A stretch of DNA of 64,000 nt from Palsa-89 sp963824345 (GTDB taxonomy: Bacteria; Acidobacteriota; Terriglobia; Bryobacterales; Bryobacteraceae), in assembly GCA_963824345.1 (NCBI GenBank), contig CAWGOZ010000020.1, positions 372,001-436,000 on the forward strand, given 5' to 3'. Below, piece after piece: positions 18,771 through 29,195 of this stretch. The position numbers and the translations under genes were made by a program. The notes under the pieces were generated by a model. That model was given only the letters and a program-made list of their open reading frames with translations, did not search any database and was not told the DNA's origin. Numbering within the stretch: the first letter of the stretch is position 1; each line of letters starts with the position of its first letter.

Positions 18771-20423
18771 TCATTGTTTCCGATTACCTTTAGCAGCCAC
18801 AAGCCAGACTGAATTGTCTATGTCTGCCCCACACGATCCATCGGCGATGCCATTCCGATCGATCCATTGGTGAAGATTGCTAGCGTAATCGGGACTCTGC
18901 GGGATGTTCAAGCCCCAGGATTCGGGTTGAAGACCACTGTAGCCGTTAACCGTAGGCAAGTTGTTTCGTTGGGCAAGGAACATAATATCGAGCTGAAGAC
19001 CGATGGGATGGATGGACGATTGAGTCGGGACCAAGAACACGGAACGGCACGACAAAGGCGCTGGGGGCATCTTTCCGAGCCTAGAATATTCATGCTTGCG
19101 GCTGATTCCATGTACCGGCGCCCAATTAACTTGCTCCAGCACAAGCGCTGCTATGAGCAAAGCCAGAAGAACCCGGCGTAGTCTGGGGTGCGGTCCGCCT
19201 AATCCGGCCCGGCGCATCATCTCGGAAACTCCTCCGATGGAAATTATCGTGATGAAGGGGCTCATGAAGATAAACAGTCTGGGGAGAACGCGCACGGTCC
19301 TGGCGCCAGGCAGCCAGCACCAAAGATAGTACCAGAAGAGTTTTTCGTGATACTTGATGGTCGCCGACAGAAGGAAAGTTGTCGCGAGTCCACTCGCCAG
19401 CAGTACCGCATGAGGGCTGGACAATTGTCCTCGAGCGCGTAGCCGGAGGAGCCACACAATCGTCCCAATGAAGACCACAGCCAGGATCGGCGGCACACCG
19501 TAAGCCATTGCTGAACTGCCGCTCGGGTCCAGCAACAATCCCCAGACCAGATTGCCCTTTCCAGGATTTAGAACGTTCCCAATCCCCATCGCTTGGGCAA
19601 GAAACTGCGAGAATTCCCAGCCGTGGTTGGAGGCGATGCTCGAACCATACACGAAAAAGAACGGGATAAATCCAACCGCGAGGCCGGCACAACATGCCAT
19701 CGCAACACTGAGCCGTGGCATGGCCTGGCGCCAGGACAGTGGGGCGAGAAGTAGATAAATCACGAGCGCCAGTAGAAACAACAGACTGAAGGAATAGGCA
19801 ACGTAGAAGTTAGAGAAATACAAAATTGACAAAAGCGCACAAAAAGAAAACGCAGTGCGTCAACGTCTCGCCGCTGCGTTCGGAGAGTCGTCCGTTAACT
19901 GGAGAAACAGAATCAGGAGCCATGGGAGGAGCATGACAGTGTACGTCTGAGCGCTCACGATCCACAAATGGATGACGTTCGATATAGCAAAGATCGCGCC
20001 GCCAGCGATGGACAGTAACTCGCTTGCGTTGAGCCATCTCCTTAAGATGAAGATCATGCTGACATATCCGGCGAGAGTGGCGGCAATTAACGTCAGCTCG
20101 AAAGAAACGTAGGGATCGCAACCAAGAAAACGGAAGAGCGCGTAAGGCAGAGACCCCACGAACATCGTTTCGGAATAACCCAAGACCCCGTGAGCCGGAT
20201 AGAAGAACCTCGGGTCGTCCCACGCTTCCAGGCCGCAAAAAGCTCGGAACCAGTGCTCAAGAAGGAAAATACAAAGGCGATTGTCCCCGAAATTCCCTCC
20301 TATCCGGTCCAGGCCACTGAGGAGAAAATCCTTGAGCGAAAGCCAGGAGAGCGCAAGGTAGACGGCAAATGCGATAAGCCAATAACGAGAATTGAGGATC
20401 TTCCACATTAGGGCTCGCGCCAC
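18771..20423 (-). pseudogene. Polytopic membrane protein (GT-C-like) interrupted by one in-frame TGA
   Basis: Two open stretches (20423-19863 and 19859-18771) lie in the same frame, separated only by a TGA at 19862-19860. Joined, they give about 550 residues with roughly ten hydrophobic helices and a soluble C-terminal tail, like YfhO- or GT-C-type membrane proteins. The N-terminal piece has 'GLDRIGGNFGDNRLCIFLLEHWF', here read in part, a D-rich first loop typical of such enzymes. Position in a glycan cluster suggests a role in sugar transfer or flipping. A nonsense mutation, a sequencing error or (less likely) readthrough could explain the TGA. Confidence 0.7.
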
Positions 20424-20527
20424 CAGCTATGCGCTAGGGAATTGACCACAGGCTGCGGTTTTCGCCCAGCCGAGAAGCCAGACTCGGACATCCTTTCTGC
20501 TTTTTCGCCTCTTAGACTAAGGTGCAA

Positions 20528-21340
20528 TCAGCACGCCAGCGACGCGCTATCTTGGCCTTGTCTATCACCGCGTTCATCTGCTGCCCTGTGCGGCTCCGCG
20601 CGCAGCGTGCTCCACAATCTCCGGCTGTCTTCCGGCGGCACACAACAAGCCTCCTGCACTCCATACCCCAGCGAAGCAAAAACATCGGGATGAACAGCAT
20701 GAATCCGATGCGCCAGGTGTTTATCGATCAGCTTTGACCAAAGGCCCGGTTGACCCTGCCAAAAGTGGTGATTTTCTGAAGAGGAACGGCTCTTTTGCAA
20801 TGTATTGCCTTCGATCACATCCGGAAAAGGCCGAACGGGCTCCGCCCCGAAGCGGCACAGAAAGTTCTTGAGTTCTGGTTCCGTCTTCGCCACCAGTTCC
20901 TCAAATCGAATGTGCGGAACCTGCTGATCCATCCATGTGGCGGAAACGGATAGCAATGCGGCTGCCCGCGGACCCGTAGCATAAGCGGCAAAAGCGTGGT
21001 CGGCCGGATCTTTGCCTCGAATCGAGGCTTCGTCGCCCCCTTCACCACCCAACCAGTAATTTGTCTCGAGTTCGAAGTTACAGAAATGCAGTATGGAGAT
21101 CAGGACATCAAGCGGATGCCGCACGATCACAATGGGCTGAAAACCAAAATCTCGGGATATTTTCCAGACATCCTGTTTGACCCTCCAGTGCATTTGAACG
21201 ATGCACCTTGGTGGGAGTTGGGCCCAGTTCAGCTCGCACGGCCGGTGGACGGCAAATTCCTTTAAATCGAGTGCTCCGCATAGCAATCGCCGGAACCAAG
21301 TATTCCCTGAACGGGGAGTGCTTACTAGCAGCAACCTCAT
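20528..21340 (-). CDS. Sulfotransferase domain protein
   Basis: A 270-residue enzyme with the PAPS 5'-phosphosulfate loop near the N-terminus ('LVSTPRSGNTWFRRLL') and the 3'-phosphate motif 'IVIVRHPLDVLISILHF' near residue 85. Such enzymes move sulfate from PAPS to hydroxyl groups of glycans or lipids. The ATG at 21340 is chosen because GGAAG lies 5 nt upstream; an ATG at 21376 would add 12 residues. It neighbours the surface-glycan genes, so sulfation of that glycan or of a sphingolipid is a reasonable inference. Confidence 0.85.
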   Translation of the reverse strand: MRLLLVSTPRSGNTWFRRLLCGALDLKEFAVHRPCELNWAQLPPRCIVQMHWRVKQDVWKISRDFGFQPIVIVRHPLDVLISILHFCNFELETNYWLGGEGGDEASIRGKDPADHAFAAYATGPRAAALLSVSATWMDQQVPHIRFEELVAKTEPELKNFLCRFGAEPVRPFPDVIEGNTLQKSRSSSENHHFWQGQPGLWSKLIDKHLAHRIHAVHPDVFASLGYGVQEACCVPPEDSRRLWSTLRAEPHRAADERGDRQGQDSASLAC

Positions 21341-21505
21341 ATCTTCCAAGCGACCTGCCTCATTTCTCTCCGCCATAGCATCTCAATAGCTCCCATCCAA
21401 TTTAGCTCTTCTGTTACCCATCTCGAGTGGGTACTCGCGGTCCGTATCATCTCTAGCAATCGTTTGTATCATGTGACTGTCAGCGATCCAAATCCGGTCC
21501 TTTCG

Positions 21506-22420
21506 ATGAGTGCGCCATATCTGCTTGCAACCACAACCCAAACCACTTGGCTGTTAGATCCTGCTTCTGGAAAGGTTCGCTGCTTGGATACAGGTCGGGG
21601 TGTCTATTACGGCATCACCTTTACTAGTGAGACCATCTTCATTGCTTGTCGTCAAGCGCCCGTGGGAGCTGATCGTTCATCACAGAACAACATTATTTTG
21701 TGCTTCGACCGTAACTTACAACCGCTCGCCGAGCTGCGCGGCCGCTGGCCCATTCGCGACGTTCATCAGATATTCCAGTACGAAGGCACCCTCTACATTT
21801 GCTCAACGTTCGACGATTGCATTATGGAGTATTCCCTCGCACACCAGACCTGGGACAGATGGTTTCCCTTTGGGGACCATGGTGAAGCAAGGGACGTCCA
21901 TCACATGAATTCGATCTTCGTCGATAAACAGGGCTTTCTGTTGGCAGGCACACAGCCAGAAGGTTGGTTCGCTAGGTTTGATTGTAATAAACGATTGTGC
22001 GGCACCGGGAAGCATTCGTTAGGAGTGGCCACTCACAACGTGTGGCGCGCTGGCGGCGACATTTCGGTGTGCAGTTCGAATGAAAGCGCCATCGTTTCCA
22101 GGAGCGGAAACTTTCAGAAACCCTACGAACGCGGTTGGCTACGGGGAGTGGCGCAACTCGGCTCCTGCTTATTTGTCGGCATTTCCCAGAACCTAGTTCG
22201 AGATGTTCGCGCGACCTCAGATTGCATGATTGCACGTCTTGAAGCAGACGGCTCGCCTTCGCGAGTTTACTCATTTCGAGGCATGGGAATGCTGCACGAC
22301 ATTCGCACGTTAAATGTCCCGGATGAAACACACAACGGCGTAGTGTTTCAATGGCACGGCACCATTTCCCAGCACGACGCCCTCGTATGTTGCACCGATC
22401 CGGACGCTATTGGTCTTTGA
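21506..22420 (+). CDS. Beta-propeller-like protein of unknown function
   Basis: A 304-residue protein made of repeated short beta-type segments ('TTWLLDPASGKVRCLDTG', 'LYICSTFDDCIMEYSL', 'FVDKQGFLLAGTQPEGWF'). Pairs such as 'DVHHMNSI' and 'VATHNVWRAGG' recall DUF4915/TIGR03032-type propeller proteins often found with glycosyltransferases. It has no signal peptide or membrane helix. It is transcribed divergently from the sulfotransferase. The ATG at 21506 is preferred over a TTG at 21464; neither has a strong ribosome-binding site. Function is unknown. Confidence 0.6.
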   Translation: MSAPYLLATTTQTTWLLDPASGKVRCLDTGRGVYYGITFTSETIFIACRQAPVGADRSSQNNIILCFDRNLQPLAELRGRWPIRDVHQIFQYEGTLYICSTFDDCIMEYSLAHQTWDRWFPFGDHGEARDVHHMNSIFVDKQGFLLAGTQPEGWFARFDCNKRLCGTGKHSLGVATHNVWRAGGDISVCSSNESAIVSRSGNFQKPYERGWLRGVAQLGSCLFVGISQNLVRDVRATSDCMIARLEADGSPSRVYSFRGMGMLHDIRTLNVPDETHNGVVFQWHGTISQHDALVCCTDPDAIGL

Positions 22421-22602
22421 TCGGGCAGCCAGTCGATTCCATGGCCTTCGCTGGGAACGATGAAAACATGTTGCGTTAGCCGCACGATGGCGCCACGACC
22501 AACGCTGTGAGTCGAAAAGCTTGCGCGCAGGTCCACGACATCCCACTAAGGGAGACTCGCTCAACGACCGGTCGACCACCCCATCCAACTTGCGTCTATT
22601 CG

Positions 22603-22760
22603 GACGCCCGAAACCCCCGGGACCGACGATGGCGACGAGTGAGTTGCGTTTATTCTGGAGCCGTTTTTGTAAGTCTCGGACTTCGTCCTGGCGCGCAATA
22701 AGACCGGTGATGTGGTGATCAAAAGTACTGGGCAGATTGTTCGGGACGTTCGAGGAGCGT
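22603..22760 (-). pseudogene. STAND/NB-ARC-like P-loop ATPase fragment
   Basis: One minus-strand stretch reads 'VPNNLPSTFDHHITGLIAR', then 'QDEVRDLQKRL', then 'LVAIVGPGGFGR'. This resembles the 'NNLP..FVGR..E...L...L....VTLVGPGGVGKT' entry of STAND/NB-ARC ATPases. The Walker A Lys-Thr is lost and no family-like sequence follows in any frame. It is probably a small relic. Identification rests on this motif alone. Confidence 0.35.
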
Positions 22761-23610
22761 TGTTGAAGCCATCCATCGGGCGGCGTCGTCGTCAACCGAT
22801 TCTCAGTTGCACAGGCGAAAAGCATCGGATACTTTGTGGAGACGAAGCTGCTCAATACAAGAATCCGTGGCAAGGGCGGCCATTCGGTGCCAGTAGCACT
22901 CAGGGACGGGTCGATTAGGGTGGCAGACGGCATTTCTCACTTCAAAGGCGTCCAAGACTTCGACTAGCGTGCGAAGGCGCGCAAGCGAGTCACTCTCAGA
23001 GCGATCTTTGGAGGCGGCAGTGGCTAGGTTACACGGGCACGAACCCAGCGCCATTGATCCGTTTTTCTATCTCTGCCCGCATGGCCAGGGGCAAGGATTC
23101 TGGCTGAGGCATAGCTTGGACTACGAAGGTGCCGAGTGCCTCCTCCAAAGCGAAAAGGACCATCGCACTCTGAATGCGATGCTGAGGCTACTGGTTTTCG
23201 GCGCCGTTCGTCGCGGTTCCTGGCCGTTCGTCTTCCGGTGCCATATGCCAGTGCTTGACAACGCTAATTACCTATTATGACCAATCAATTCGCGCTCGTG
23301 GAATGGATCGAACGTATCCGTCCGACCAACCCAGGTTAGTTTCGAGAGGCGGCCCAACGGGCGGGGGTGAGATAGGCGACTTGTGACAGGTTTCGCCGGG
23401 CCATGCAGTACGGACCCTTGCAGACGCGGTTGCTGTTTTCTGGGCGCTCGCTGTGCGCGCAGCCTTGCGCATGCGTTCCGCAGCCGCAGTGCCCCCGAAA
23501 TCTTACCAATCAATTCGGCCCTGTTCTCGCAGGTGTTCTTAAAGCTCCCACGCACGGGCCACCGGGACCAAAACGAGCGGACCACTTTTCCAAGGGAGAC
23601 GGAGTACTTT

Positions 23611-23865
23611 ATGTCTATACGAGTGGACGTGAGAATTTCTGGAGCCAGCGGAGAGACTTACCGGAGCAACTGGAGGTCTGCACGCGTTAGAAGCCCAGCT
23701 ATCGTTCCATGTTACGTGACGGATAGCTCAGGCAAATTGCATCACATCGAACTAATCAGTTCAGCGGTCCTCCGCTTCTTGAGCCTTCGTGCTATGATCC
23801 CGCTCAAATGGGACCTACCGTTCTCTTTGACAACTTCCCCGTCAACCCGCGCTATTGTCGCCTAG
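23611..23865 (+). CDS. Hypothetical short protein (weak)
   Basis: An 84-residue ORF beginning MSIRVDVRISGASG, with GGAG about 7 nt upstream of its ATG. Composition is plausible in the first 55 residues and poorer after that. No family is recognised. It lies in an otherwise decayed region, so it may be a fragment of a longer lost gene. Confidence 0.25.
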   Translation: MSIRVDVRISGASGETYRSNWRSARVRSPAIVPCYVTDSSGKLHHIELISSAVLRFLSLRAMIPLKWDLPFSLTTSPSTRAIVA

Positions 23866-24479
23866 CCGCATAAGTTTCAACGACTCGAAAGAAGCACACG
23901 CCAGCGACCGACCGTCTCAAGCATAGTGCCGATTCGGTGTCATGCAGGTTTCCATTCCACTGCCTTTGGCGAGGCCGTCGGCGTATTCGACAAGATTTTC
24001 GTCTTCGTGCCGGTCGCTGATGGGCAGTAGACGTGTCAGCTCTATCCTTGATTTTTGGAACTTGGGTTGCCATGGGTTGCCATTGGTGCCGGGCAGCTTC
24101 CCCCTGAGGATACGGAGACCTGACCGTGTCGATCCACGAGTAACGGGCTAACTGCCCCTAGTTGTTGCCAACTCTCCGGATCGCTTCGCCGGCTGTACCA
24201 GCAGCTGCTCGAGGCCGGGCAGGAGTTTCGCCCACGAGGGAATCGAGAATCCCACTATGCAGCGAAAACGCGTCGATGTTGTTGACTTCAGGAAGCGCCA
24301 AGGCAGTCCCGGATTCCACGGGGGATGGAGCCCTCACTCCGCTTTCTCCACACCGCCTGCCGGGCACTGCTGCCCTCACGGTCATTTCCAGCGGGACCGT
24401 CGAGAACTCACCGCGGTGATTTGCTCTCGACCCCCATCCAGTGGGGCGGCAACTATCTACATGATCGGTCACGTCCTGA

Positions 24480-24990
24480 GCCCGTCGGAGATTGCTTCAG
24501 TGTCCGAGATCGCCTCACTGGCGAACCGCTGACGCTCTCGGCGTAGATTCCAACGCCCCCATCGCCCGAAGAGGGTCCCGCGCCCCCAATCGCGTCGATG
24601 CCGTCGCCGCCTTCGAACGCACCGGTCCCCCCAGTAGCAAGGACGCCAGCCCCGCCCACGGAACTGGCATTGCCTCCATAGGCTGTGACACCGGGCCCCC
24701 CGAAATCGTACTCGGGCTCGTGCCTACCCCCAAGCGCATAGACGCCGGGCCCGCCAAAGCCGTGGCCAGAAGAGGAGCCGTTGGAAGGTCCGCCAAGCCC
24801 TGCAACTCCAGTACTCCGGTGTTGGGGCCGGAGAGCGCCTGCCCGCCGCTACCCTGAATCGCGGCTTCTCCCGGCGTTGAATTGGCGAGGTCGAGCAGCG
24901 GGAGGTAGGGGCCGCTCGCGTAGGACGCGAAAAACGACAACGCAAGAGTTCCCGCCGGTCGATGCCTCCGCTCCACCGATAGTGCCCTTT
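24480..24990 (-). pseudogene. Glycine-rich repeat protein remnant
   Basis: On the minus strand one frame reads a Gly-rich repeat with recurring 'GGPGVYALGG', 'GGPGVTAYGGN', 'GGAGVLATGGTG' and 'GGDGIDAIGGAG' units, 12-18 residues apart. The upstream part continues in another frame ('GSGGQALSGPNTG'), so at least one frameshift near 24825 breaks it, and both ends are ragged. The repeat resembles the shaft of exported fibre- or tail-like proteins. Non-functional. Confidence 0.5.
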
Positions 24991-25049
24991 TGGCCAGCGC
25001 TGCCATTGCAGAAATCTCGCCCGCTCGTTTGTTGGGAGAGCTATACAAC

Positions 25050-25784
25050 TTAAGAGGCAATTTCTTGTTGTCTCCGTCCCAAACTGAGAGTCTGACTCGT
25101 CGTTTCGAATTCATAACCCCGATCCTTAAGCTGCGGAATGAGCAATGCCACGGCGCTGAGCATGGCGGCGATGTCGGGCGAGGGCCGCGTTTCAAAGCCA
25201 TCGTGCAGACAAACGATTCCCCCATGGACGGTGCGATCCAGGACAAGTTGTGAAATGCGTTCCGCGGGCCACTTCCAATCTCGTCCAATCACTGTCCACA
25301 TCACTCCCATAAGGCCGAGGCTTTCCTGAACGCGCCGCAGACCATACCAGCGCACACCGAATGGAGCGCGGAATAGGCGCGGCGCCAGCCCGGTGAGAGA
25401 ACAAAGAGTTTCTTGGGCTAAGGTGATCTCTCGGTCAATAAAACCGGGAGAGTGAAACAAAAGGTTCGGATGGGAATCAGTGTGATTGCCGATTTCATGT
25501 CCTGCAGCAGCCACCGCTCTTGTGATTGCGGGATACCGCCGCGCGTTTTGGCCACACATAAAAAATGTGCCACGGACGGAGTGCCGATCCAGTAAATCCA
25601 AAAGCCTGGGCGTGGATTCGCTTGGGCCATCGTCGAATGTGAGGGCAATCACCCGCCTGGACGGTGCCCCCCGGTACGCCGACGGACCAAAGATTCTAGC
25701 GGACTTTCCGACCGCCCCATAGGTCATCAAGCCGCCCCCACCCAACGCTGCTGTGCCAATAGCGGCAGCTGCGATCTCAATCAT
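25050..25784 (-). CDS. Polysaccharide deacetylase (NodB domain)
   Basis: A 244-residue protein with an N-terminal hydrophobic anchor, then a NodB/CE4 domain: motif 1 'LTFDDGPSE' (catalytic base and metal Asp), motif 2 'HEIGNHTDSHPN' (metal His pair), motif 3 'RAPFGVRW', and 'IVCLHDG' near the end. CE4 enzymes remove N- or O-acetyl groups from peptidoglycan or surface glycans. It is divergent from the sphingolipid fusion gene, with about 160 bp between starts, and closes the glycan block. Confidence 0.9.
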   Translation of the reverse strand: MIEIAAAAIGTAALGGGGLMTYGAVGKSARIFGPSAYRGAPSRRVIALTFDDGPSESTPRLLDLLDRHSVRGTFFMCGQNARRYPAITRAVAAAGHEIGNHTDSHPNLLFHSPGFIDREITLAQETLCSLTGLAPRLFRAPFGVRWYGLRRVQESLGLMGVMWTVIGRDWKWPAERISQLVLDRTVHGGIVCLHDGFETRPSPDIAAMLSAVALLIPQLKDRGYEFETTSQTLSLGRRQQEIAS

Positions 25785-25944
25785 AAGGACCCATGATAAC
25801 TTGACGATCGCTCTTGACTCACGGAAGCTCCCGAATCTACAGGCCTCACTCGAACGGCCGAGAGATATTTCGCCAAAGTGCTATCATCCTTCGATTGACC
25901 GTAAGGCGCATCAAGCCGATCTTGGAGTCCGTTACAAAACAATC

Positions 25945-28900
25945 ATGAGTGATACGCTTCTCACCCTCTTGCGCCGAACTGTGGAACACCGGGGCACGGA
26001 GCCGATTTACCGGTTCTTACTTTCGGGCGACGCCGATGGACCTCAGCAGAGTCTCTCAGCGGCTGAACTCGAACGCGACGCACGAAAAATCGGCGCCTCA
26101 CTGCGGGCGCACGGAAGCCACAACGCGGATTCCAAGCCGCGCATCGTGATCGCATGCGCGTCTCCGATTGAGTTCGCGCGAGCTTTTTTTGGCGTTCTCG
26201 CTGCAGGTGCTCTGCCGGTTCCGGCGGATCCTCCCCTTCCTCGAACCGGGGCGGGCTTACAAGCATTTAGAGCCATCCTTGCGGACGCTCGCTCCAGATT
26301 GCTGATTGGCGACGCAGAAACGATTGATGGCCTCCAGAAACTGTTTCTTGCCTCGGATCAAAAAGCTTCCGGTTATGCGTTGCGCACCGTTGAGGAACTG
26401 ATCGCAACGGCGAACGGCGAATATTATGCCGACGCCTTTCCCGAAGACTTGGCATTTTTGCAATACACGTCCGGCTCCACCGCGTCGCCAAGGGGGGTTA
26501 TGATCAGTCACGCCAACGTCCTGTCGAACTTGCGCGCCATTGAAAAGGCGCTCAGCCCACCTCGTCACGCTGTGGGAGTCAGTTGGCTGCCCTGGTCGCA
26601 CGACCTGGGACTGGTGGGCAATTTCCTGTTCGCTCTGCACGCGCAATCAGGCCAATTGGCCCTTCTAACGCCAACGGCTTTCGCGCTGCGGCCGATCCGC
26701 TGGCTTCAGGCGATATCCCGTTTCAGAGCGTGGGGCACCGCAGCTCCGAATTTTGCGTTCGCTTTATGCAACCGCGTGATCAAGAAGGCCCAGCTCGAGA
26801 ACCTGGATTTCTCCTGTCTTGAATCTGTGCTGTGTGGTGCTGAGCCAATCGATGCCGCGACGATGCGGCGTTTTTCCCGGCGCCTCGAGCCGCACGGTTT
26901 TCGGAATGGCAGTTTACGTCCGTGTTATGGCTTGGCGGAAGCCACCCTCTTCGTCTCAGCCGCTCTGAGTTGTGTCACGGCGAAGATTTTCGATATTGAT
27001 GCTCAAACGGCCGGGCGGTTAGAAGAGAGCTCTTCGGAATCTGGGCGGAGTATTGTGTCGTGTGGAGTAGTTCAGGACAAACTTCAGGTTGCAATAGTGG
27101 ATCCGGAGGACGGACAACCACTTGCCGAGTGCGAAATCGGCGAAATCTGGATTGCCGGACCGTCCGTCGCCAAAGGGTATTTCGGCTGGCCCGAGAACAG
27201 AAACGAGCCTGTCTTCCGCGCCCGCCTGCCTGGAGGGGACCGCCCATACCTTCGGACAGGCGATCTGGGCGCAATTTACGATGGTGAGCTTTACGTGACG
27301 GGCCGGCTAAAAGATGTGGTCGTGATTCATGGAAAGAACTACGATGCACACGAGCTCGAGCGAACGGCGGCGGCGGCTCATCCGAAGTTGCGCGCTGGCC
27401 AGGTCGCGGTGTTCTCTGACTTCGAGCAAGCCGAATCGGTTATTATTCTCGCGGAAACCCCCTCGGGCCAACACGAGAATGAGTATCGGACCATCGCGCG
27501 CCGCATTCGAGCACGACTGGCTGGCGCCCTAGGAATCCAGCCGGACAATGTAGTCATCGTCCCGCTGAAAAGTGTCGCGCTGACCCCGACCGGGAAAATA
27601 CGGCGAGGCGAGACTCGGTTGCTGTATCAATCAGGTTCGATCACTCCATTGTTTGCCGACACATCACATTCTTCATCGGATGACAGTGCGCTTGGGCCCA
27701 GGAGTAGCGGGGCTGGTGCGGAAATCGTCGAGCAGATTCTTTTGACGGAAATTCGGATCGCCGGTCGGTTTGGGGAGCAGGAGCCAGTGGCGGAAGATGT
27801 TCCATTGTCCGAACTCGGTATCGATTCTCTTGGCATGGCACAGCTGGCGGCGGCCCTGGCCGAATTCATGGAACGCGATACCGCGGCGACAATTATCAGC
27901 GACAATCCGACGCTTTCCACCTTAATCCGCCGGGTCCGTGAACAGGATCGGGGCGAGGCATTAGGCGTTCTGCACACGCCAGCGGAATCAGCATCAGAGG
28001 ATGTCTTCCAACCAGCCCGCCGATTCAAGCTATCGGATCGGATGCGCGCGGCGGACCTCATGCCTTTTTATCTGCCGTTCTCAAACTGGGAAGGGACCCA
28101 TGCCTGGCTGCACGGCCAGCGCATTCTGATCTTGAGCTCGTTCGATTACCTAGGACTTTCCAATCACCCACGCGTCCGGGATGCCGCAGCCCGGGCCGCA
28201 CGCGAGAACGGTACCGGCCGATCGAGCTCCCGTGCGCATTCGGCGACATCTCCCGAGATCTTGGCCATGGAAGAAAGTCTTGCGCGTTTCCTGCAGCGGC
28301 AGGACGCACTGGTCTGCACAACGGGCTATCAGGCAACGGCAGGGGTGGTGACATCGTTCATGAACAGTCGAACGACCCTGGTTGTCGACGAACAAATTCA
28401 CGCGTCTATTCTCGACGGGGCAGGGATTGCCCATTGCCGCGTGAAGCGTTTCCGCCATAACGATGTTGTCGAGCTGAAAGAGATTCTGAGACAAACTCGA
28501 TCCGCGATGGTCATGGTAGAGGGGCTGTACTCCAACAGCGGCGATCTTGCTCCATTGCCGGATATCCGCGAGATTTGTTCTCATTATGGGGCTCGTTTGG
28601 CGCTCGACGAGGCCCATGCGTTGGGAGTATTGGGCGATACAGGCCGGGGAACCGAAGAACATTTCGCCTCCATCGGGGCCTGCGATATCGTTGCTGGCAC
28701 GTTCTCAAAAACTTTGGCGTCGACCGGCGGCTGGATTGCCGGGGACCACGAGGTGATCGAATATATTCGCTACCATGGGCGGCCAGTTCTATTCACCGCC
28801 GGGATTTCGCCGCCCATGTTGGCGGCCGCTTCCGCTTCGCTGGATGTTCTTGTGGAGCAGCCGGGACTTGTAACCCGGTTGAGGGAGAACGCCCAGTGGT

Positions 28901-29178
28901 TTCTCAGTGAACTCAAGCGTCGCTCTGTTCCTGTGACGGGTGAACAGGGCCCGATTTTTCGTCTCCCTGTTGGCGACGACGAACTCTGTGTGCGCCTGTC
29001 GCGGGAGCTGCTGAGGCGCGGAATCTACGTCCACACAGTAGTGCATCCCTCCGTGCCGCGCGATGCCGCCATGCTACGCTTCAGCGTTTCCGCTGGGCAC
29101 GATCCAGCCGAGCTTGGCCGCGCCGCAGAAGAAATTGCCAAGTGCCAAAGTCTTTTTGCTTTAGGGGGCCAATTCTGA
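25945..29178 (+). CDS. Tri-domain fatty acyl-AMP ligase - ACP - alpha-oxoamine synthase (serine-palmitoyltransferase-like)
   Basis: A 1077-residue fusion. Residues 1-~560 form a fatty acyl-AMP ligase: 'QYTSGSTASPRGVMISHANV' at ~173, 'SWLPWSHDLGLVGN', 'CYGLAEATLFVS', 'YLRTGDLG' and 'RLKDVVVIHGKN'. Residues ~590-660 form an ACP; Ser628 in 'LGIDSLGM' should carry phosphopantetheine. Residues ~690-1070 form a PLP alpha-oxoamine synthase, with 'LDEAHALGVLGDTGRG' (Asp888) and Lys922 in 'GTFSKTLASTGGWIAG' as the PLP lysine. The likely sequence is activation of a fatty acid, loading on the ACP, then decarboxylative condensation with an amino acid. If serine is used, the product is 3-ketosphinganine. 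Caulobacter makes ceramide with separate proteins for these steps. The ATG at 25945 is chosen because FAAL homology begins there. Confidence 0.85.
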   Translation: MSDTLLTLLRRTVEHRGTEPIYRFLLSGDADGPQQSLSAAELERDARKIGASLRAHGSHNADSKPRIVIACASPIEFARAFFGVLAAGALPVPADPPLPRTGAGLQAFRAILADARSRLLIGDAETIDGLQKLFLASDQKASGYALRTVEELIATANGEYYADAFPEDLAFLQYTSGSTASPRGVMISHANVLSNLRAIEKALSPPRHAVGVSWLPWSHDLGLVGNFLFALHAQSGQLALLTPTAFALRPIRWLQAISRFRAWGTAAPNFAFALCNRVIKKAQLENLDFSCLESVLCGAEPIDAATMRRFSRRLEPHGFRNGSLRPCYGLAEATLFVSAALSCVTAKIFDIDAQTAGRLEESSSESGRSIVSCGVVQDKLQVAIVDPEDGQPLAECEIGEIWIAGPSVAKGYFGWPENRNEPVFRARLPGGDRPYLRTGDLGAIYDGELYVTGRLKDVVVIHGKNYDAHELERTAAAAHPKLRAGQVAVFSDFEQAESVIILAETPSGQHENEYRTIARRIRARLAGALGIQPDNVVIVPLKSVALTPTGKIRRGETRLLYQSGSITPLFADTSHSSSDDSALGPRSSGAGAEIVEQILLTEIRIAGRFGEQEPVAEDVPLSELGIDSLGMAQLAAALAEFMERDTAATIISDNPTLSTLIRRVREQDRGEALGVLHTPAESASEDVFQPARRFKLSDRMRAADLMPFYLPFSNWEGTHAWLHGQRILILSSFDYLGLSNHPRVRDAAARAARENGTGRSSSRAHSATSPEILAMEESLARFLQRQDALVCTTGYQATAGVVTSFMNSRTTLVVDEQIHASILDGAGIAHCRVKRFRHNDVVELKEILRQTRSAMVMVEGLYSNSGDLAPLPDIREICSHYGARLALDEAHALGVLGDTGRGTEEHFASIGACDIVAGTFSKTLASTGGWIAGDHEVIEYIRYHGRPVLFTAGISPPMLAAASASLDVLVEQPGLVTRLRENAQWFLSELKRRSVPVTGEQGPIFRLPVGDDELCVRLSRELLRRGIYVHTVVHPSVPRDAAMLRFSVSAGHDPAELGRAAEEIAKCQSLFALGGQF

Positions 29179-29195
29179 CTGCAATTCGTATCGTC

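Larger units (their letters stand above)
22421..24479. other. Decayed stretch with no confident intact gene
   Basis: About 2 kb in which short open frames occur on both strands but none is long, family-like and properly started. Only a P-loop ATPase-like fragment (22603-22760, minus) and one weak ORF (23611-23865, plus) can be named. The pattern fits degraded insertions between the glycan and sphingolipid blocks. Confidence 0.5.

Noticed and set aside
19810..20238. Separate minus-strand gene overlapping the split membrane protein
   Set aside because: It reads a different frame with no hydrophobic or family pattern; the membrane-protein frame continues through the TGA.
24158..24546. Overlapping open frames on both strands
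   Set aside because: None has a family-like sequence or a credible ribosome-binding site; treated as decayed DNA.
28050..29178. Biotin synthesis enzyme BioF
   Set aside because: It is fused to an acyl-AMP ligase and ACP, has no bio genes nearby, and keeps the SPT-like 'LDEAH' and 'GTFSKTLAS' motifs. A BioF-like origin still needs a tree.
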